Assembly (NCBI RefSeq): GCF_900167435.1
Contig: NZ_FUWS01000001.1
Coordinates: forward strand, 249,295 to 313,294
Length of the DNA stretch: 64,000 bases
Direction of reading: 5' to 3'
From: Marinactinospora thermotolerans DSM 45154
Lineage (GTDB): Bacteria > Actinomycetota > Actinomycetes > Streptosporangiales > Streptosporangiaceae
Part shown: piece after piece, positions 18,247 to 26,688 of the stretch
How positions within the stretch are numbered: the first letter of the stretch is position 1
Layout of the letters: every line of letters starts with the position of its first letter
Translations under genes and position numbers: made by a program
Notes under the pieces: generated by a model
What the model was told of the DNA's origin: nothing
The model's database searches: none
The model's input: only the letters and a program-made list of their open reading frames with translations

Positions 18247-18265
18247 TTAGGTTAGCCTAGCCTGA
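18247..18265 (+). promoter_or_regulatory. Iron box (DtxR/IdeR/DmdR-type operator) upstream of fprA
   Basis: TTAGGTTAGCCTAGCCTGA matches 16 of 19 positions of the classical iron box TTAGGTTAGGCTAACCTAA. It overlaps a TAGATT -10-like element at 18243-18248 and is 84 bases before the fprA ATG, so an iron-loaded DtxR-family repressor would block transcription. Confidence 0.8.
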
Positions 18266-18348
18266 CCCATGTGCGTCCGGGTCACCTGGTGCGCGGCACG
18301 TCGCGCTCCGACCGTGCCGCCCGAGTAGACGCGAAGGATGGAGATTCA

Positions 18349-19719
18349 ATGACGCGTCCACTGCGAGTGGGAATCGTGGGGTCGGGCCCCGCGGGTATCT
18401 ACGCTGCGGATCTGCTGACCAAGGACGACACCCTGACCGGCAGCGGAACGCCCCTCAGCATCGACATCCTGGACAAGCTGCCCTCCCCCTACGGGCTGGT
18501 GCGCTACGGCGTCGCCCCCGACCACCCCCGGATCAAGCAGATCCAGGCCGCCCTGCACAAGGTCCTCGACAAGCCCGAGATCCGTTTCCTCGGCAACGTG
18601 AACTACGGCGTCGACCTCAAGCTGGAGGACCTGCGTCGTCACTACGACGCGGTCATCTTCGCCACCGGCTCCGACCGCGACCGCCCCTTGGACATCCCCG
18701 GCATCGACCTTCCGGGCAGCCACGGCGCCGCCGACTTCGTCTTCTGGTACGACAGCCACCCCGACGTGGCCGACACCTGGAAGGTCGAGGGCAGCAGCGT
18801 CGCCGTCATCGGCGCCGGAAACGTCGCCGTCGACGTCGCGCGGATCCTCGCCAAGCACGCCGACGACCTGCTCGAGACCGACATCACCGACAACGTGCAC
18901 CAGGGGCTGCTGGCCAAGCAGGTCACCGACGTGCACGTGTTCGCCCGCCGCGGCATCGCCCAGGCGAAGTTCACCCCGATGGAGCTGCGCGAGCTCGACC
19001 GCCAGCCCGGCGTCGAGGTGATCGTCTACCCCGAGGACTTCGAGCTGGACGAGGGCAGCCTCGCCGCCATCGAGGAGTCCAACCAGATCAAGACCAACGT
19101 CAAGGTCCTCCAGAACTGGGCGATACGCGACCCCAAGGGCGAACCGCGCCGACTGCACCTGCACTTCCTGCACCGCCCCGTCGAAGTCCTCGGCAGTGAC
19201 CGTGTCACCGGGCTGCGCACCGAGCGCATGGAGCTGACCGGTGACGGCAACGTCCGCGGCACGGGCGAGTTCGTCGACCACGAGGTCCAGGCCGTCTACC
19301 GGGCCATCGGCTACCTCGGCTCCCCCGTCGCCGACCTCCCCTTCGACGAGGAACGGGGGATCATCCCCAACGACGGTGGGCGCGTACTCGACCTGGACAA
19401 CGCCCCCATCCCCGGGGTCTACGCGACCGGGTGGATCAAGCGCGGCCCCGTCGGCCTGATCGGCCACACCAAGGGTGACGCGTTGGAGACCGTCACCAAC
19501 CTGGTGGCCGACCGCGCCTCCTTCCCCGCCGCCTCCGAGCCCGAGCCCGAGGCGTTCCTGCGCCTGCTGGAAGAGCGCGGAGTCCCCTACACCACCTGGG
19601 AGGGCTGGCAGCGCCTGGAGGCCCACGAGGAGTCCCTGGGCGAGCCGCAGGGCCGCAAGCGCGTCAAGGTCCTCTCCCGGGAGGAGATGACCCGCATCTG
19701 CCGCGGCGAGGAGGGCTGA
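18349..19719 (+). CDS. fprA: NADPH-ferredoxin reductase (adrenodoxin-reductase type)
   Basis: FAD flavoprotein that passes electrons between NADPH and ferredoxin, supplying P450s or iron-sulfur metabolism. The 456-residue protein opens with the FAD motif GIVGSGPAGIYAADLL, then LPSPYGLVRYGVAPDHPRIK, and has the NADPH fold AVIGAGNVAVDVARIL at about residues 157-172. GWIKRGPVGLIGHTKGDA near the C-terminus is a family hallmark. The ATG at 18349 has GGAG six bases upstream. The upstream iron box predicts induction when iron is scarce. The next gene, a penicillin-binding protein, is 366 bases away and appears separately expressed. Confidence 0.93.
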   Translation: MTRPLRVGIVGSGPAGIYAADLLTKDDTLTGSGTPLSIDILDKLPSPYGLVRYGVAPDHPRIKQIQAALHKVLDKPEIRFLGNVNYGVDLKLEDLRRHYDAVIFATGSDRDRPLDIPGIDLPGSHGAADFVFWYDSHPDVADTWKVEGSSVAVIGAGNVAVDVARILAKHADDLLETDITDNVHQGLLAKQVTDVHVFARRGIAQAKFTPMELRELDRQPGVEVIVYPEDFELDEGSLAAIEESNQIKTNVKVLQNWAIRDPKGEPRRLHLHFLHRPVEVLGSDRVTGLRTERMELTGDGNVRGTGEFVDHEVQAVYRAIGYLGSPVADLPFDEERGIIPNDGGRVLDLDNAPIPGVYATGWIKRGPVGLIGHTKGDALETVTNLVADRASFPAASEPEPEAFLRLLEERGVPYTTWEGWQRLEAHEESLGEPQGRKRVKVLSREEMTRICRGEEG

Positions 19720-20085
19720 CCCGCCCCGGCCGGCGAGGGCTTCCGCCGATTTGCGGGACCCTCGCCGCGTCGCCCCTGCTCATCCGGCTGTGAGCCACCT
19801 AACCGCCGATTTTGTCGGTCTGGACGGAACATCGCACCGCACCCATGGGTTAGAGTCACTGGTGGTCGGTGTGGTAGAAAGTGTCCCCCGGGCCTCACCT
19901 ATAGCCTTCGCGGAATACCGCGTCCGGCGCCCGCCCCGGCGGGCGGCCGGATGGTCCACAGGAGCCGCGTTGTGCCCCGCGCCGAGAGGCGACCGCCGCA
20001 CCGGCCACATGACTTCCACGCCCCGCGCCTCATCATGGGAGACGCGGGGCGTTGTCTTTGTCGGACGAGGGAAGGACGCTCAGGC
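19720..20085 (+). promoter_or_regulatory. fprA-PBP intergenic region with hairpin at 20018-20052
   Basis: This 366-base gap holds no gene I can support. A 9-bp inverted repeat (19731-19739 with 19759-19767) just after fprA may aid termination. A stronger hairpin, ACGCCCCGCG at 20018-20027 with CGCGGGGCGT at 20043-20052, is followed by TGTCTTTGTC and ends 33 bases before the PBP start, so it may act as an attenuator or terminator in the leader. Confidence 0.5.
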
Positions 20086-21840
20086 GTGGACGAACGATGG
20101 ACTCCGCAGCCGGGAGAGGGCCCACCCGCACCACCACCCCCTCCAGAGGCTGCTCCCCCGGCTCCCCAGCCCCCGCACACCCCCACCGAGAAGCCCCGCC
20201 GTTCCCGTAAGGGTCTGGTGATCGGACTGGTCTGCGGACTGGTCGTGCTGGCTCTCGTGGGCGGCGGTGTCTCCTGGTACGTGCTCACTCTCCCCAAACC
20301 CGAGGAGACCGCGACCCCCTACGTCGAGGCGTGGAACTCCGGCGACTACGCCGCCATGGCGGCCCTGGCCACCGGCGCGGACGTCGAGGAGTCCTACACC
20401 AGGGTCAGCGAGAACCTCGGTATAGAGCAGATCTCCGTGGAGGCGGGAACGCTGACCGAGGGGGACGACACCGCCACGCTCCCCTTCACCGCCCACCTCA
20501 CCCTGCGCAACGCGGGCGAGTGGAGCTACGAGGGCGAGATCCCCCTGGTGTACGTCGACGGCGACTGGAAGGTCGACTTCTCCCCCGCGGTCATCCACCC
20601 CGACCTCGGTGACGACCAGACCCTGGTCCGCACCAACGAGTGGGGGGAGCGCGGCCACATCCTCGCCGCCGACGGCACCCGCCTGGACACCGACCAGGCG
20701 TCGGGATCGATCAAGATGCTCACCGGTGAGGTGGGCACCGCCACGGCCGAGGACCTGGAGGAGCTCGGCCCCGCCTACGCCGAGGGCGACCCCACGGGCA
20801 AGGGCGGCATCCAGCAGTCCTACGAGGAGCGCCTGGCGGGCAAGGCGACCACGACCATCAAGGTCGCCGAGATCGGACAGGACGACAGCGACGGGGGCGA
20901 AGAGACCGTCCTGGCCTCCCTCGGCGGCGAGGACGGGCAGGACGTGACCACCAGCATCGATCCCGCCGTCCAGAGCGCCGCCGCCCAGGCCATCATCGAC
21001 CAGGACAAACCCACCGCGCTGGTCGCCGTACGTCCCTCCACCGGGGAGATCCTGGCCGCGGCCAACGTTCCCGGCGGCTACAACCGTGCCATCGAGGGAC
21101 AGTACCCCCCGGGTTCGGCCTTCAAGATCATCTCCTATGAGGCGCTGCTCGACTCCGGGCTGAGCAGCACGGACACGATGGAGTGCCCCAAGACGGCCGA
21201 GGTGGGCGGCTGGCCGTTCAAGAACGCCGGGGACGCCGAGTACGGGACGCAGAGCGTGACCGAGGCGTTCGCCACCTCCTGCAACACCGCGCTGGTCCAG
21301 GAGGTCGCCGAGCGCCTGGACGCCCAGTCCCTCACCGCCGCGGCCGAGGAGTTCGGGATGAACTCTGAGATGTCCATCGGCATCCCCAGCTTGACGCCCT
21401 CCTTCCCGACGCCCGACAGCACCACCCTGCTGGCGGCCTCCAGCATCGGTCAGGGGCAGATCCTGACCTCTCCCCTGCACATGGCCACGGTCCCGGCCGC
21501 GGTCGCCGACGGTTCCTGGCGTTCGCCGGTCCTCGTCACCGACCCCGCGATCCCCGACCGGCCCGAGCCGCACCCGATCGGCAACGCCGAGGCGCTGCGC
21601 ACGATGATGCGCGCGGTCATCACCGAGGGCACCGCCGAGGACGCCGGGTTCACCGGCGAGGTGTACGGCAAGACCGGGTCCGCGGAGTTCGGCACCGCCG
21701 AAGAGGGTGAGGAGCTGGAGACCCACGCCTGGTTCGTCGGTTACGAGGGCGACCTCGCCTTCGCCGTCGTCGTCGAGGGCGGCGGCGGTGGCGGTTCGGT
21801 GGCCGCGCCGATCGGCGCGGACTTCCTCGGCGCGCTGTGA
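20086..21840 (+). CDS. Class B-like penicillin-binding transpeptidase with NTF2-like N-terminal domain
   Basis: D,D-transpeptidase that cross-links peptidoglycan outside the membrane. The 584-residue protein has a proline-rich cytoplasmic tail, one transmembrane anchor at about 44-67, an NTF2-like MecA_N-type domain at about 72-175, a dimerisation-like region, and the penicillin-binding domain from about 290. Active-site motifs are S344-A-F-K347, S398-C-N400 and K529-T-G531. The domain order resembles mycobacterial PbpA-like and MecA-like proteins. GTG at 20086 follows GAAGGAC; the longer frame upstream crosses the leader hairpin and is rejected. Transcription ends at a strong hairpin at 21847-21883. 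Confidence 0.88.
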   Translation: MDERWTPQPGEGPPAPPPPPEAAPPAPQPPHTPTEKPRRSRKGLVIGLVCGLVVLALVGGGVSWYVLTLPKPEETATPYVEAWNSGDYAAMAALATGADVEESYTRVSENLGIEQISVEAGTLTEGDDTATLPFTAHLTLRNAGEWSYEGEIPLVYVDGDWKVDFSPAVIHPDLGDDQTLVRTNEWGERGHILAADGTRLDTDQASGSIKMLTGEVGTATAEDLEELGPAYAEGDPTGKGGIQQSYEERLAGKATTTIKVAEIGQDDSDGGEETVLASLGGEDGQDVTTSIDPAVQSAAAQAIIDQDKPTALVAVRPSTGEILAAANVPGGYNRAIEGQYPPGSAFKIISYEALLDSGLSSTDTMECPKTAEVGGWPFKNAGDAEYGTQSVTEAFATSCNTALVQEVAERLDAQSLTAAAEEFGMNSEMSIGIPSLTPSFPTPDSTTLLAASSIGQGQILTSPLHMATVPAAVADGSWRSPVLVTDPAIPDRPEPHPIGNAEALRTMMRAVITEGTAEDAGFTGEVYGKTGSAEFGTAEEGEELETHAWFVGYEGDLAFAVVVEGGGGGGSVAAPIGADFLGAL

Positions 21841-21846
21841 TCCCAT

Positions 21847-21883
21847 CCGTCTCCGCGCCGTCACCACGACGGCGCGGAGACGG
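21847..21883 (+). terminator. Terminator hairpin after the PBP gene
   Basis: A perfect 15-bp stem (21847-21861 with 21869-21883, seven-base loop) starts six bases after the stop. The tail GTTCGG is not T-rich. Confidence 0.75.
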
Positions 21884-21957
21884 GTTCGGGGCTCCGTTAT
21901 CATCGCGGCACGATGGCCGACGAGCGGACCATCGCGTTCCGAGAGGTCATCAGCCCC

Positions 21958-22953
21958 ATGAGTAACACCGAGCCGGCCCCCTCCCTGCTGCGCTGCCACG
22001 GCGCGGCGCACCCGGCGGACGGCGCCCCGTCCCCCGCCCCGGTCGAGGTCTTGACCGCGCGCGATGTTCCTCTCGGCGGCCTGCGGGCGATGACCGTACG
22101 GCGTACCCTTCCGCAGCGCGCCCGCCCCTCGATCGGCGCCTGGTGCTTCGCCGACCACTACGGCCCCGACGACGTCGCCCGCACCGGGGGCATGGACGTC
22201 GCCCCCCACCCCCACACCGGCCTACAGACGGCGAGCTGGCTGTTCAGCGGTGAGATCGAGCACCGTGACAGTCTGGGGATCCACGCGCTGGTCCGTCCAG
22301 GGGAACTGAACCTGATGACCGGCGGGCACGGTATCTGCCACTCGGAGGTGTCGACCTCGCGCACCACCGTCCTGCACGGCGTGCAGTTGTGGATCGTGCT
22401 TCCCGAGGAGCGACGCGACGCCCCGCGCGCCTTCCGGCACTACGCGCCGGCCCCCTTCGACCTCGACGACGCCTCCATCCGGGTCTTCCTGGGCTCCCTG
22501 GCGGGGGGCTCCTCGCCCGTGGAGACCTTCACCCCGTTGCTGGGCGCCGAGATCGTCGTGGCCCCGCGGGGGCGGGTCCGCCTGGAACTCGACCGCGACT
22601 TCGAACACGGCCTTCTCGTCGACAGCGGGATGGTGACCATGGCGGGCACGGCGGTGCCCCCGAGCGCCCTGGGCTACCTGGAGCCGGGCGTGCCGACGGT
22701 GGAACTGGTCAACGACTCGGACCGCGCCGCGCGTATGCTCCTGCTCGGCGGGCCGCCGTTCGAGGAGGAGTTCGTCATGTGGTGGAACTTCATCGGCCGC
22801 AGTCACGAGGAGGTCGCCCAGGCCCGCGAGGAGTGGATGCGCGAGAGTCCGCGTTTCGGCTCGGTCGAGGGTTACCCCGGGTCCCGGCTGGACGCGCCCG
22901 TACTGCCCTCGGCACGGCTGAGGCCCCGAGGGCGGGCCATCGGGAGGAGCTGA
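21958..22953 (+). CDS. Pirin-family protein
   Basis: A 331-residue bicupin of the pirin family; some bacterial pirins are quercetinases and others are regulators, so the function is open. The N-terminal cupin has the metal-binding pattern APHPHTGLQTASWLFSGEIEHRDSLG followed by MTGGHGICHSE, so the His/His/His/Glu ligands are present. The C-terminal pirin domain (LLGAEIVVAPRGRVRLEL onward) follows, and FVMWWNFIGRSHEEV is typical. I prefer the ATG at 21958, with GAGAGG ten bases upstream, over the ATG at 21913. Confidence 0.86.
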   Translation: MSNTEPAPSLLRCHGAAHPADGAPSPAPVEVLTARDVPLGGLRAMTVRRTLPQRARPSIGAWCFADHYGPDDVARTGGMDVAPHPHTGLQTASWLFSGEIEHRDSLGIHALVRPGELNLMTGGHGICHSEVSTSRTTVLHGVQLWIVLPEERRDAPRAFRHYAPAPFDLDDASIRVFLGSLAGGSSPVETFTPLLGAEIVVAPRGRVRLELDRDFEHGLLVDSGMVTMAGTAVPPSALGYLEPGVPTVELVNDSDRAARMLLLGGPPFEEEFVMWWNFIGRSHEEVAQAREEWMRESPRFGSVEGYPGSRLDAPVLPSARLRPRGRAIGRS

Positions 22954-23043
22954 GGAACGGGGAAGGGCCGCTCCCGCGCGGGCGAAAGCCCGCCGTCTCT
23001 CAGGGGAGGGCGGGGTGGCGGGGGGCGATCGACGGGACGGGGG

Positions 23044-23337
23044 TCAGGAGACCCCTGTCCGCGGCGCCACGACCTCGGTGGTCCCCGGAGAGGAGGGGAC
23101 GCTGTCCGCGGGCGCCCCGGGCGTGAGCGTGAACAGCACCACGAGCAGTCCCACCACCGTGACCGCGATGATCCCGCAGACCAGCCAGGGCCTCCAGCCC
23201 CCACCCGCCAAGGCGGTGGAGAAGGAGGGATCGCCCTCGCCGAATGAGGAGAGCCGGCCCGCCAGTTCGGGGTCGTCCTCGCTGAGACGGTGCTCGATCT
23301 CGGCGAGGATCCGCCGTTCGTTCTCTCGCAGAGCCAT
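23044..23337 (-). CDS. DUF3040 membrane protein
   Basis: A 97-residue actinobacterial protein. It begins with the DUF3040 signature MALRENERRILAEIEHRLSEDDPELA and has a single hydrophobic segment, LVCGIIAVTVVGLLVVLFTL, at about residues 51-70, so it is probably a small membrane protein with a cytoplasmic N-terminus. GAGGAGGG precedes the ATG. Its role is unknown; relatives are found near cell-wall and division genes, which fits only loosely here. Confidence 0.85.
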   Translation of the reverse strand: MALRENERRILAEIEHRLSEDDPELAGRLSSFGEGDPSFSTALAGGGWRPWLVCGIIAVTVVGLLVVLFTLTPGAPADSVPSSPGTTEVVAPRTGVS

Positions 23338-23479
23338 TGCACCCTCCTCGACCTGTGGCAGCTCCCCCGCACCGGTACGTGCTTCAGGTCTGCCCTCCTA
23401 CACAGATTTCTATCCGTGTCCCGGCGAGGAATTCCCCCGGTCGGGCATTCTGCCGCCTAACCGGGAGGTGTGGATTGCG

Positions 23480-25105
23480 TTACCCTCCGTTCACCGGCGC
23501 GCCGAGTCCCGGAAGGCTCTCGCTCCGGTAGACGTCCAGGGCGGTGACGTAGTAGCGGGCCTGCCCCTCGAGTGGCGCGGTGTCGGTGTACTCCTGGGCC
23601 TGTGCGCCCTCCTGCACACCGATGACGTCGACCAGGTGGGTGGCGTCGGCCAGCGCGCATAGATCGGTGCCCTCCCCCGGCACCCGGTAGACCGCGAAGG
23701 CGCGGGCGTCCTCGGGCGCGGTCCAGGAGAGCCGCACCTCCCCGCCCGATCGGCGCGCGGCCAGGTCGGTGACCGGCGCCGGGGCCGTGTGGGAGTCCCC
23801 TCCCGCCACCGGGGGCAGGGCCGGGTGGGCGTAGTGCGTGGCGGCCACATGTTCGATCGCGCCGCGTGCCCGGCCGCTGAGATCCTTCATGGAGAAGTAG
23901 ACGTCCCCGCCGACCTCGGGGTGACCGGTGTTGAAGTCGAGCTGGCGGGAGAGCGCCTCCTCCCCCTTCCACCCCTGGTCGCCGACCTTGTAGGCGGCCT
24001 GGCCGATGTAGAGGTCGACCTCGGTCCCGGCGACCTCGCCGGCCCACCAGGGAACGAGCCGCTCGTAGTCGGCGATCTCGAACCCGCGGTACCAGTAGAG
24101 CTGGGGGATCACGTAGTCGACCGTGCCCGCCTGGATCCAGGCGCGGGTGTCGGCGTGCTGGGCGTCGTAGGACTGGAGGCCGTCGGTGTCGGAACCCGTG
24201 GGGTCGGTGGCCCGGTTGCGCCAGATGCCGAAGGGGCTCACCCCGAACCGGACCCAGGGTTTGGTCTGCTGGATCCGGCCGTGGATGTCGGCGATCAGCG
24301 TGTTGACGTTGTCGCGCCGCCAGTCGCCGCGGTCGTCGAACCCCCCGCCGTACTTGCGCCAGCTCTCGTCGTCGTCGAACCGCTGACCGTCCACCGGATA
24401 GGGGTAGAAGTAGTCGTCGAAGTGGACGCCGTCGACGTCGTAGCGCTCCACGACGTCGAGGACGACGTCGCTCACCCACTGCTGGACCTCGGGGTTGCCC
24501 GGGTCGAACCAGCCCTGGTCGGCGTACTCGATGAGCCAGTCGGGGTTCTCGCGTGCCGGGTGGTCGGCGACCAGCCCCTTGAGGTCGGGGGCCTTCCAGC
24601 CCACCCGGTAGGGGTTGAACCAGGCGTGGAGTTCCAGGCCCCGCGCGTGCGCCTCGGCCGTGGCGAACTCCAACGGGTCGTAACCGGGGTCACCGCCCTG
24701 GCGTCCGGTCAGGTAACGCGCCCAGGGCTCCTTCTCGGAGGCGTAGAGCGCGTCCGCGGTCGGGCGGACATGGAAGAAGACCGCGTTGAGACCGAGGTCG
24801 CGGGCGCGGTCGAGCTGGGCGCGCAGCTCGTCCTGCTGCTCCTTCGCGCTCAGTCCGGTCGTGGAGGGCCAGTCGATGTTGCGCACGGTGGCGATCCAGG
24901 CTCCGCGCAGCTGCCGCTTGGGAGCGGCCGGATCGACCTCGCACCCGTCGGGGATCCGCCCGGAGAGCGTCCCGCCGCTCGGTGACATCTCCACGCCGCC
25001 CGGCCGGGGGACCTGTGCGGGCGAGGCTCCCGGCGGGACGCTCGCGCACGAGGCGAGGAGCGGAACCGTCGCGAAGACGAGCGCGGATCGTCCCAACCAT
25101 CCCAT
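23480..25105 (-). CDS. GHL10/DUF187-type glycoside-hydrolase-like lipoprotein with C-terminal Fn3-like domain
   Basis: An exported lipoprotein of 541 residues. The signal peptide ends in the lipobox LLASC, giving lipidated Cys20. Residues about 65-400 form a TIM barrel of the GHL10 (DUF187, YddW-like) family: RGAWIATVRNIDWPS, then LNAVFFHVRPTADALY, GLELHAWFNPYRV, and the acidic site DGVHFDDYFYPYP. A C-terminal domain of about 100 residues (PVTDLAARRSGGEVRLSWTAP onward) looks like fibronectin type III. It probably acts on cell-wall or extracellular glycans; substrate is unproven. It is divergent from menF, 181 bases away. Confidence 0.87.
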   Translation of the reverse strand: MGWLGRSALVFATVPLLASCASVPPGASPAQVPRPGGVEMSPSGGTLSGRIPDGCEVDPAAPKRQLRGAWIATVRNIDWPSTTGLSAKEQQDELRAQLDRARDLGLNAVFFHVRPTADALYASEKEPWARYLTGRQGGDPGYDPLEFATAEAHARGLELHAWFNPYRVGWKAPDLKGLVADHPARENPDWLIEYADQGWFDPGNPEVQQWVSDVVLDVVERYDVDGVHFDDYFYPYPVDGQRFDDDESWRKYGGGFDDRGDWRRDNVNTLIADIHGRIQQTKPWVRFGVSPFGIWRNRATDPTGSDTDGLQSYDAQHADTRAWIQAGTVDYVIPQLYWYRGFEIADYERLVPWWAGEVAGTEVDLYIGQAAYKVGDQGWKGEEALSRQLDFNTGHPEVGGDVYFSMKDLSGRARGAIEHVAATHYAHPALPPVAGGDSHTAPAPVTDLAARRSGGEVRLSWTAPEDARAFAVYRVPGEGTDLCALADATHLVDVIGVQEGAQAQEYTDTAPLEGQARYYVTALDVYRSESLPGLGAPVNGG

Positions 25106-25286
25106 CGAACGTCGACCCCCGTAATGTTGCCGTGACTGCGACCGGTGGCCAGCCTAAGGGGCGTGGGAGGCTCACGGTGTGATGACGTGGGATCCGCGCG
25201 GCACGTGTCCTTCGTCTCCTGGGCGCTCCGGTCCTCCCCCGGCGCCCCGCGAACTGTCCGAGGTGTGCGCTCTAGACTGGATTGTC

Positions 25287-26555
25287 GTGAGTGTCGCACC
25301 TGAAACGCCGCAGAAGCTGATCGTCCGAACCGTTCCGCTACGCGACGGTCGTGACCTTCTGACCCACCTCCCACCCCACGGCCCGTTCGCCTGGATCCAC
25401 GGTGGCGACGGAATCGTCGCATGGGGCAGCGCGGCCCGGCTCAGACTCCCGGCCGAGGAGGGCGGCCAGGGAACCGAGCGCTTCACCGCGGCCTCGCGCT
25501 GGCTCGACGACCTCATGGCGACGGTCGTCGTCGACGACTCGGTCGAACTGCCCGGTACCGGGCCGGTCGTGTTCGGGTCCTTCACCTTCGACCCGGGCTC
25601 GGCCGGTTCCACCCTGGTGCTGCCCCGCGTCATCGTGGGCCGACGCGACGGGCGCTCCTGGCTCACCACCGTCTGCGACCGACCCGACACCCACCCCGAG
25701 GAACTCCTCACCCGTGTGACGCCGCCACGTCGGGTCGGACCGCTGCGCTGGTCGTCGGGGGCGCTGAGCGCGGACGAGTGGGGGCGTGCGGTCACCGCCG
25801 CCGTGCGGCGCATCCGCGCCGGCGATCTGGACAAGGTCGTGCTCGCCCGCGACCTCTACGTCGACGCCGAGGCCGGCATCGACGTGCGCTCGCTGCTCGG
25901 CCGGCTGAGCAGGGACCACCCCGACTGCTACACCTTCTCCGTCGCCGGCATGGTGGGCGCGACCCCCGAGCTGCTGATCCGGCGCCAGGGCGACGCCGTC
26001 TCCTCGCTCGTGCTGGCCGGCACCCGTCCGCGCGGCGGGGACGCCCAGGAGGACACGGCGCTCGCCGACGAGCTGCTCTCCTCCCCCAAGGACCTGGAGG
26101 AGCACCGTTACGCGATCGACTCGCTGCGGACGACGCTTGCGCCGTTGTGCTCGTCGATCGACGTCCCCGAGCGGCCCGAACTGCTGCGGCTGGCCAACGT
26201 GCAGCACCTCGCCTCACCGGCGCGCGCCACGCTGTCACCCGGAACCTCGACGCTCGACGTGGTCGCCGCGCTGCACCCCACCGCGGCGGTGGGCGGAACC
26301 CCCACCGCGACCGCGATGCCGCTCATCCGGGAACTCGAGGGAATGGACCGCGGCCGCTACGCGGCCCCCGTGGGCTGGATCGACGCCCAGGGCAACGGCG
26401 AATGGGGCATCGCGTTGCGCTGCGCCGAGATCGAGGGATCACGGGCGCGGCTGTTCGCCGGCGGTGGCATCGTCGCCGGTTCCGATCCCACGGCCGAGGT
26501 CGCCGAGACCGAGGCGAAGTTCCGCGTCATGCGCGAGGCCCTCACCGACGACTGA
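25287..26555 (+). CDS. menF: Isochorismate synthase
   Basis: Converts chorismate to isochorismate, the first committed step of menaquinone synthesis. The 422-residue protein has the chorismate-binding domain in its second half: KVVLARDLYV, CYTFSVAGMVGATPELLIRR, LAGTRPRGG, SPKDLEEHRYAIDSL, and the C-terminal ALRCAEIEGSRARLFAGGGIV with GSDPTAE. The GTG at 25287 is only eight bases after a TAGACT element at 25273-25278, so the mRNA may be leaderless; the open frame extends back to 25179 without a ribosome site. It could in principle serve a siderophore, but menD, C, B and E downstream support menaquinone. A very strong terminator follows. Confidence 0.9.
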   Translation: MSVAPETPQKLIVRTVPLRDGRDLLTHLPPHGPFAWIHGGDGIVAWGSAARLRLPAEEGGQGTERFTAASRWLDDLMATVVVDDSVELPGTGPVVFGSFTFDPGSAGSTLVLPRVIVGRRDGRSWLTTVCDRPDTHPEELLTRVTPPRRVGPLRWSSGALSADEWGRAVTAAVRRIRAGDLDKVVLARDLYVDAEAGIDVRSLLGRLSRDHPDCYTFSVAGMVGATPELLIRRQGDAVSSLVLAGTRPRGGDAQEDTALADELLSSPKDLEEHRYAIDSLRTTLAPLCSSIDVPERPELLRLANVQHLASPARATLSPGTSTLDVVAALHPTAAVGGTPTATAMPLIRELEGMDRGRYAAPVGWIDAQGNGEWGIALRCAEIEGSRARLFAGGGIVAGSDPTAEVAETEAKFRVMREALTDD

Positions 26556-26570
26556 GCCCCGGCCCGTCCG

Positions 26571-26616
26571 CGCAGCGCCCCGCCGTTCGAGCGAACGGCG
26601 GGGCGCTGCGTTGTTT
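26571..26616 (+). terminator. Strong terminator after menF
   Basis: A perfect 19-bp inverted repeat (26571-26589 with 26592-26610) is followed by TTGTTT. This separates menF from the ArsR/serine-hydrolase pair. Confidence 0.92.
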
Positions 26617-26654
26617 CCGCCTGGTCCGCCCCTTGTGATCGTCGGACCCGATTA

Positions 26655-26682
26655 TGTACACAACTACGTTCTTACGTATTAT
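26655..26682 (+). promoter_or_regulatory. Promoter/operator of the ArsR-like gene
   Basis: TGTACA (26655-26660) and TATTAT (26677-26682) are spaced 16 bases apart and resemble -35 and -10 boxes. The spacer contains TACGT direct repeats at 26665 and 26673, giving ACGT-TCTT-ACGT. The ATG starts six bases after the -10 box, so the transcript is probably leaderless. The stretch is clearly AT-richer than its surroundings. Confidence 0.55.
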
Positions 26683-26688
26683 CGTCCT

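Noticed and set aside
22872-23372. 166-codon minus-strand frame overlapping the DUF3040 gene
   Set aside because: The DUF3040 protein in another frame (23044-23337) has a perfect ribosome site and a family signature; this frame has neither.
26137-26688. Upstream extension of the ArsR-like gene
   Set aside because: The extension overlaps the menF 3' end and its terminator and has antisense-like composition; the domain and promoter fit the ATG at 26689.
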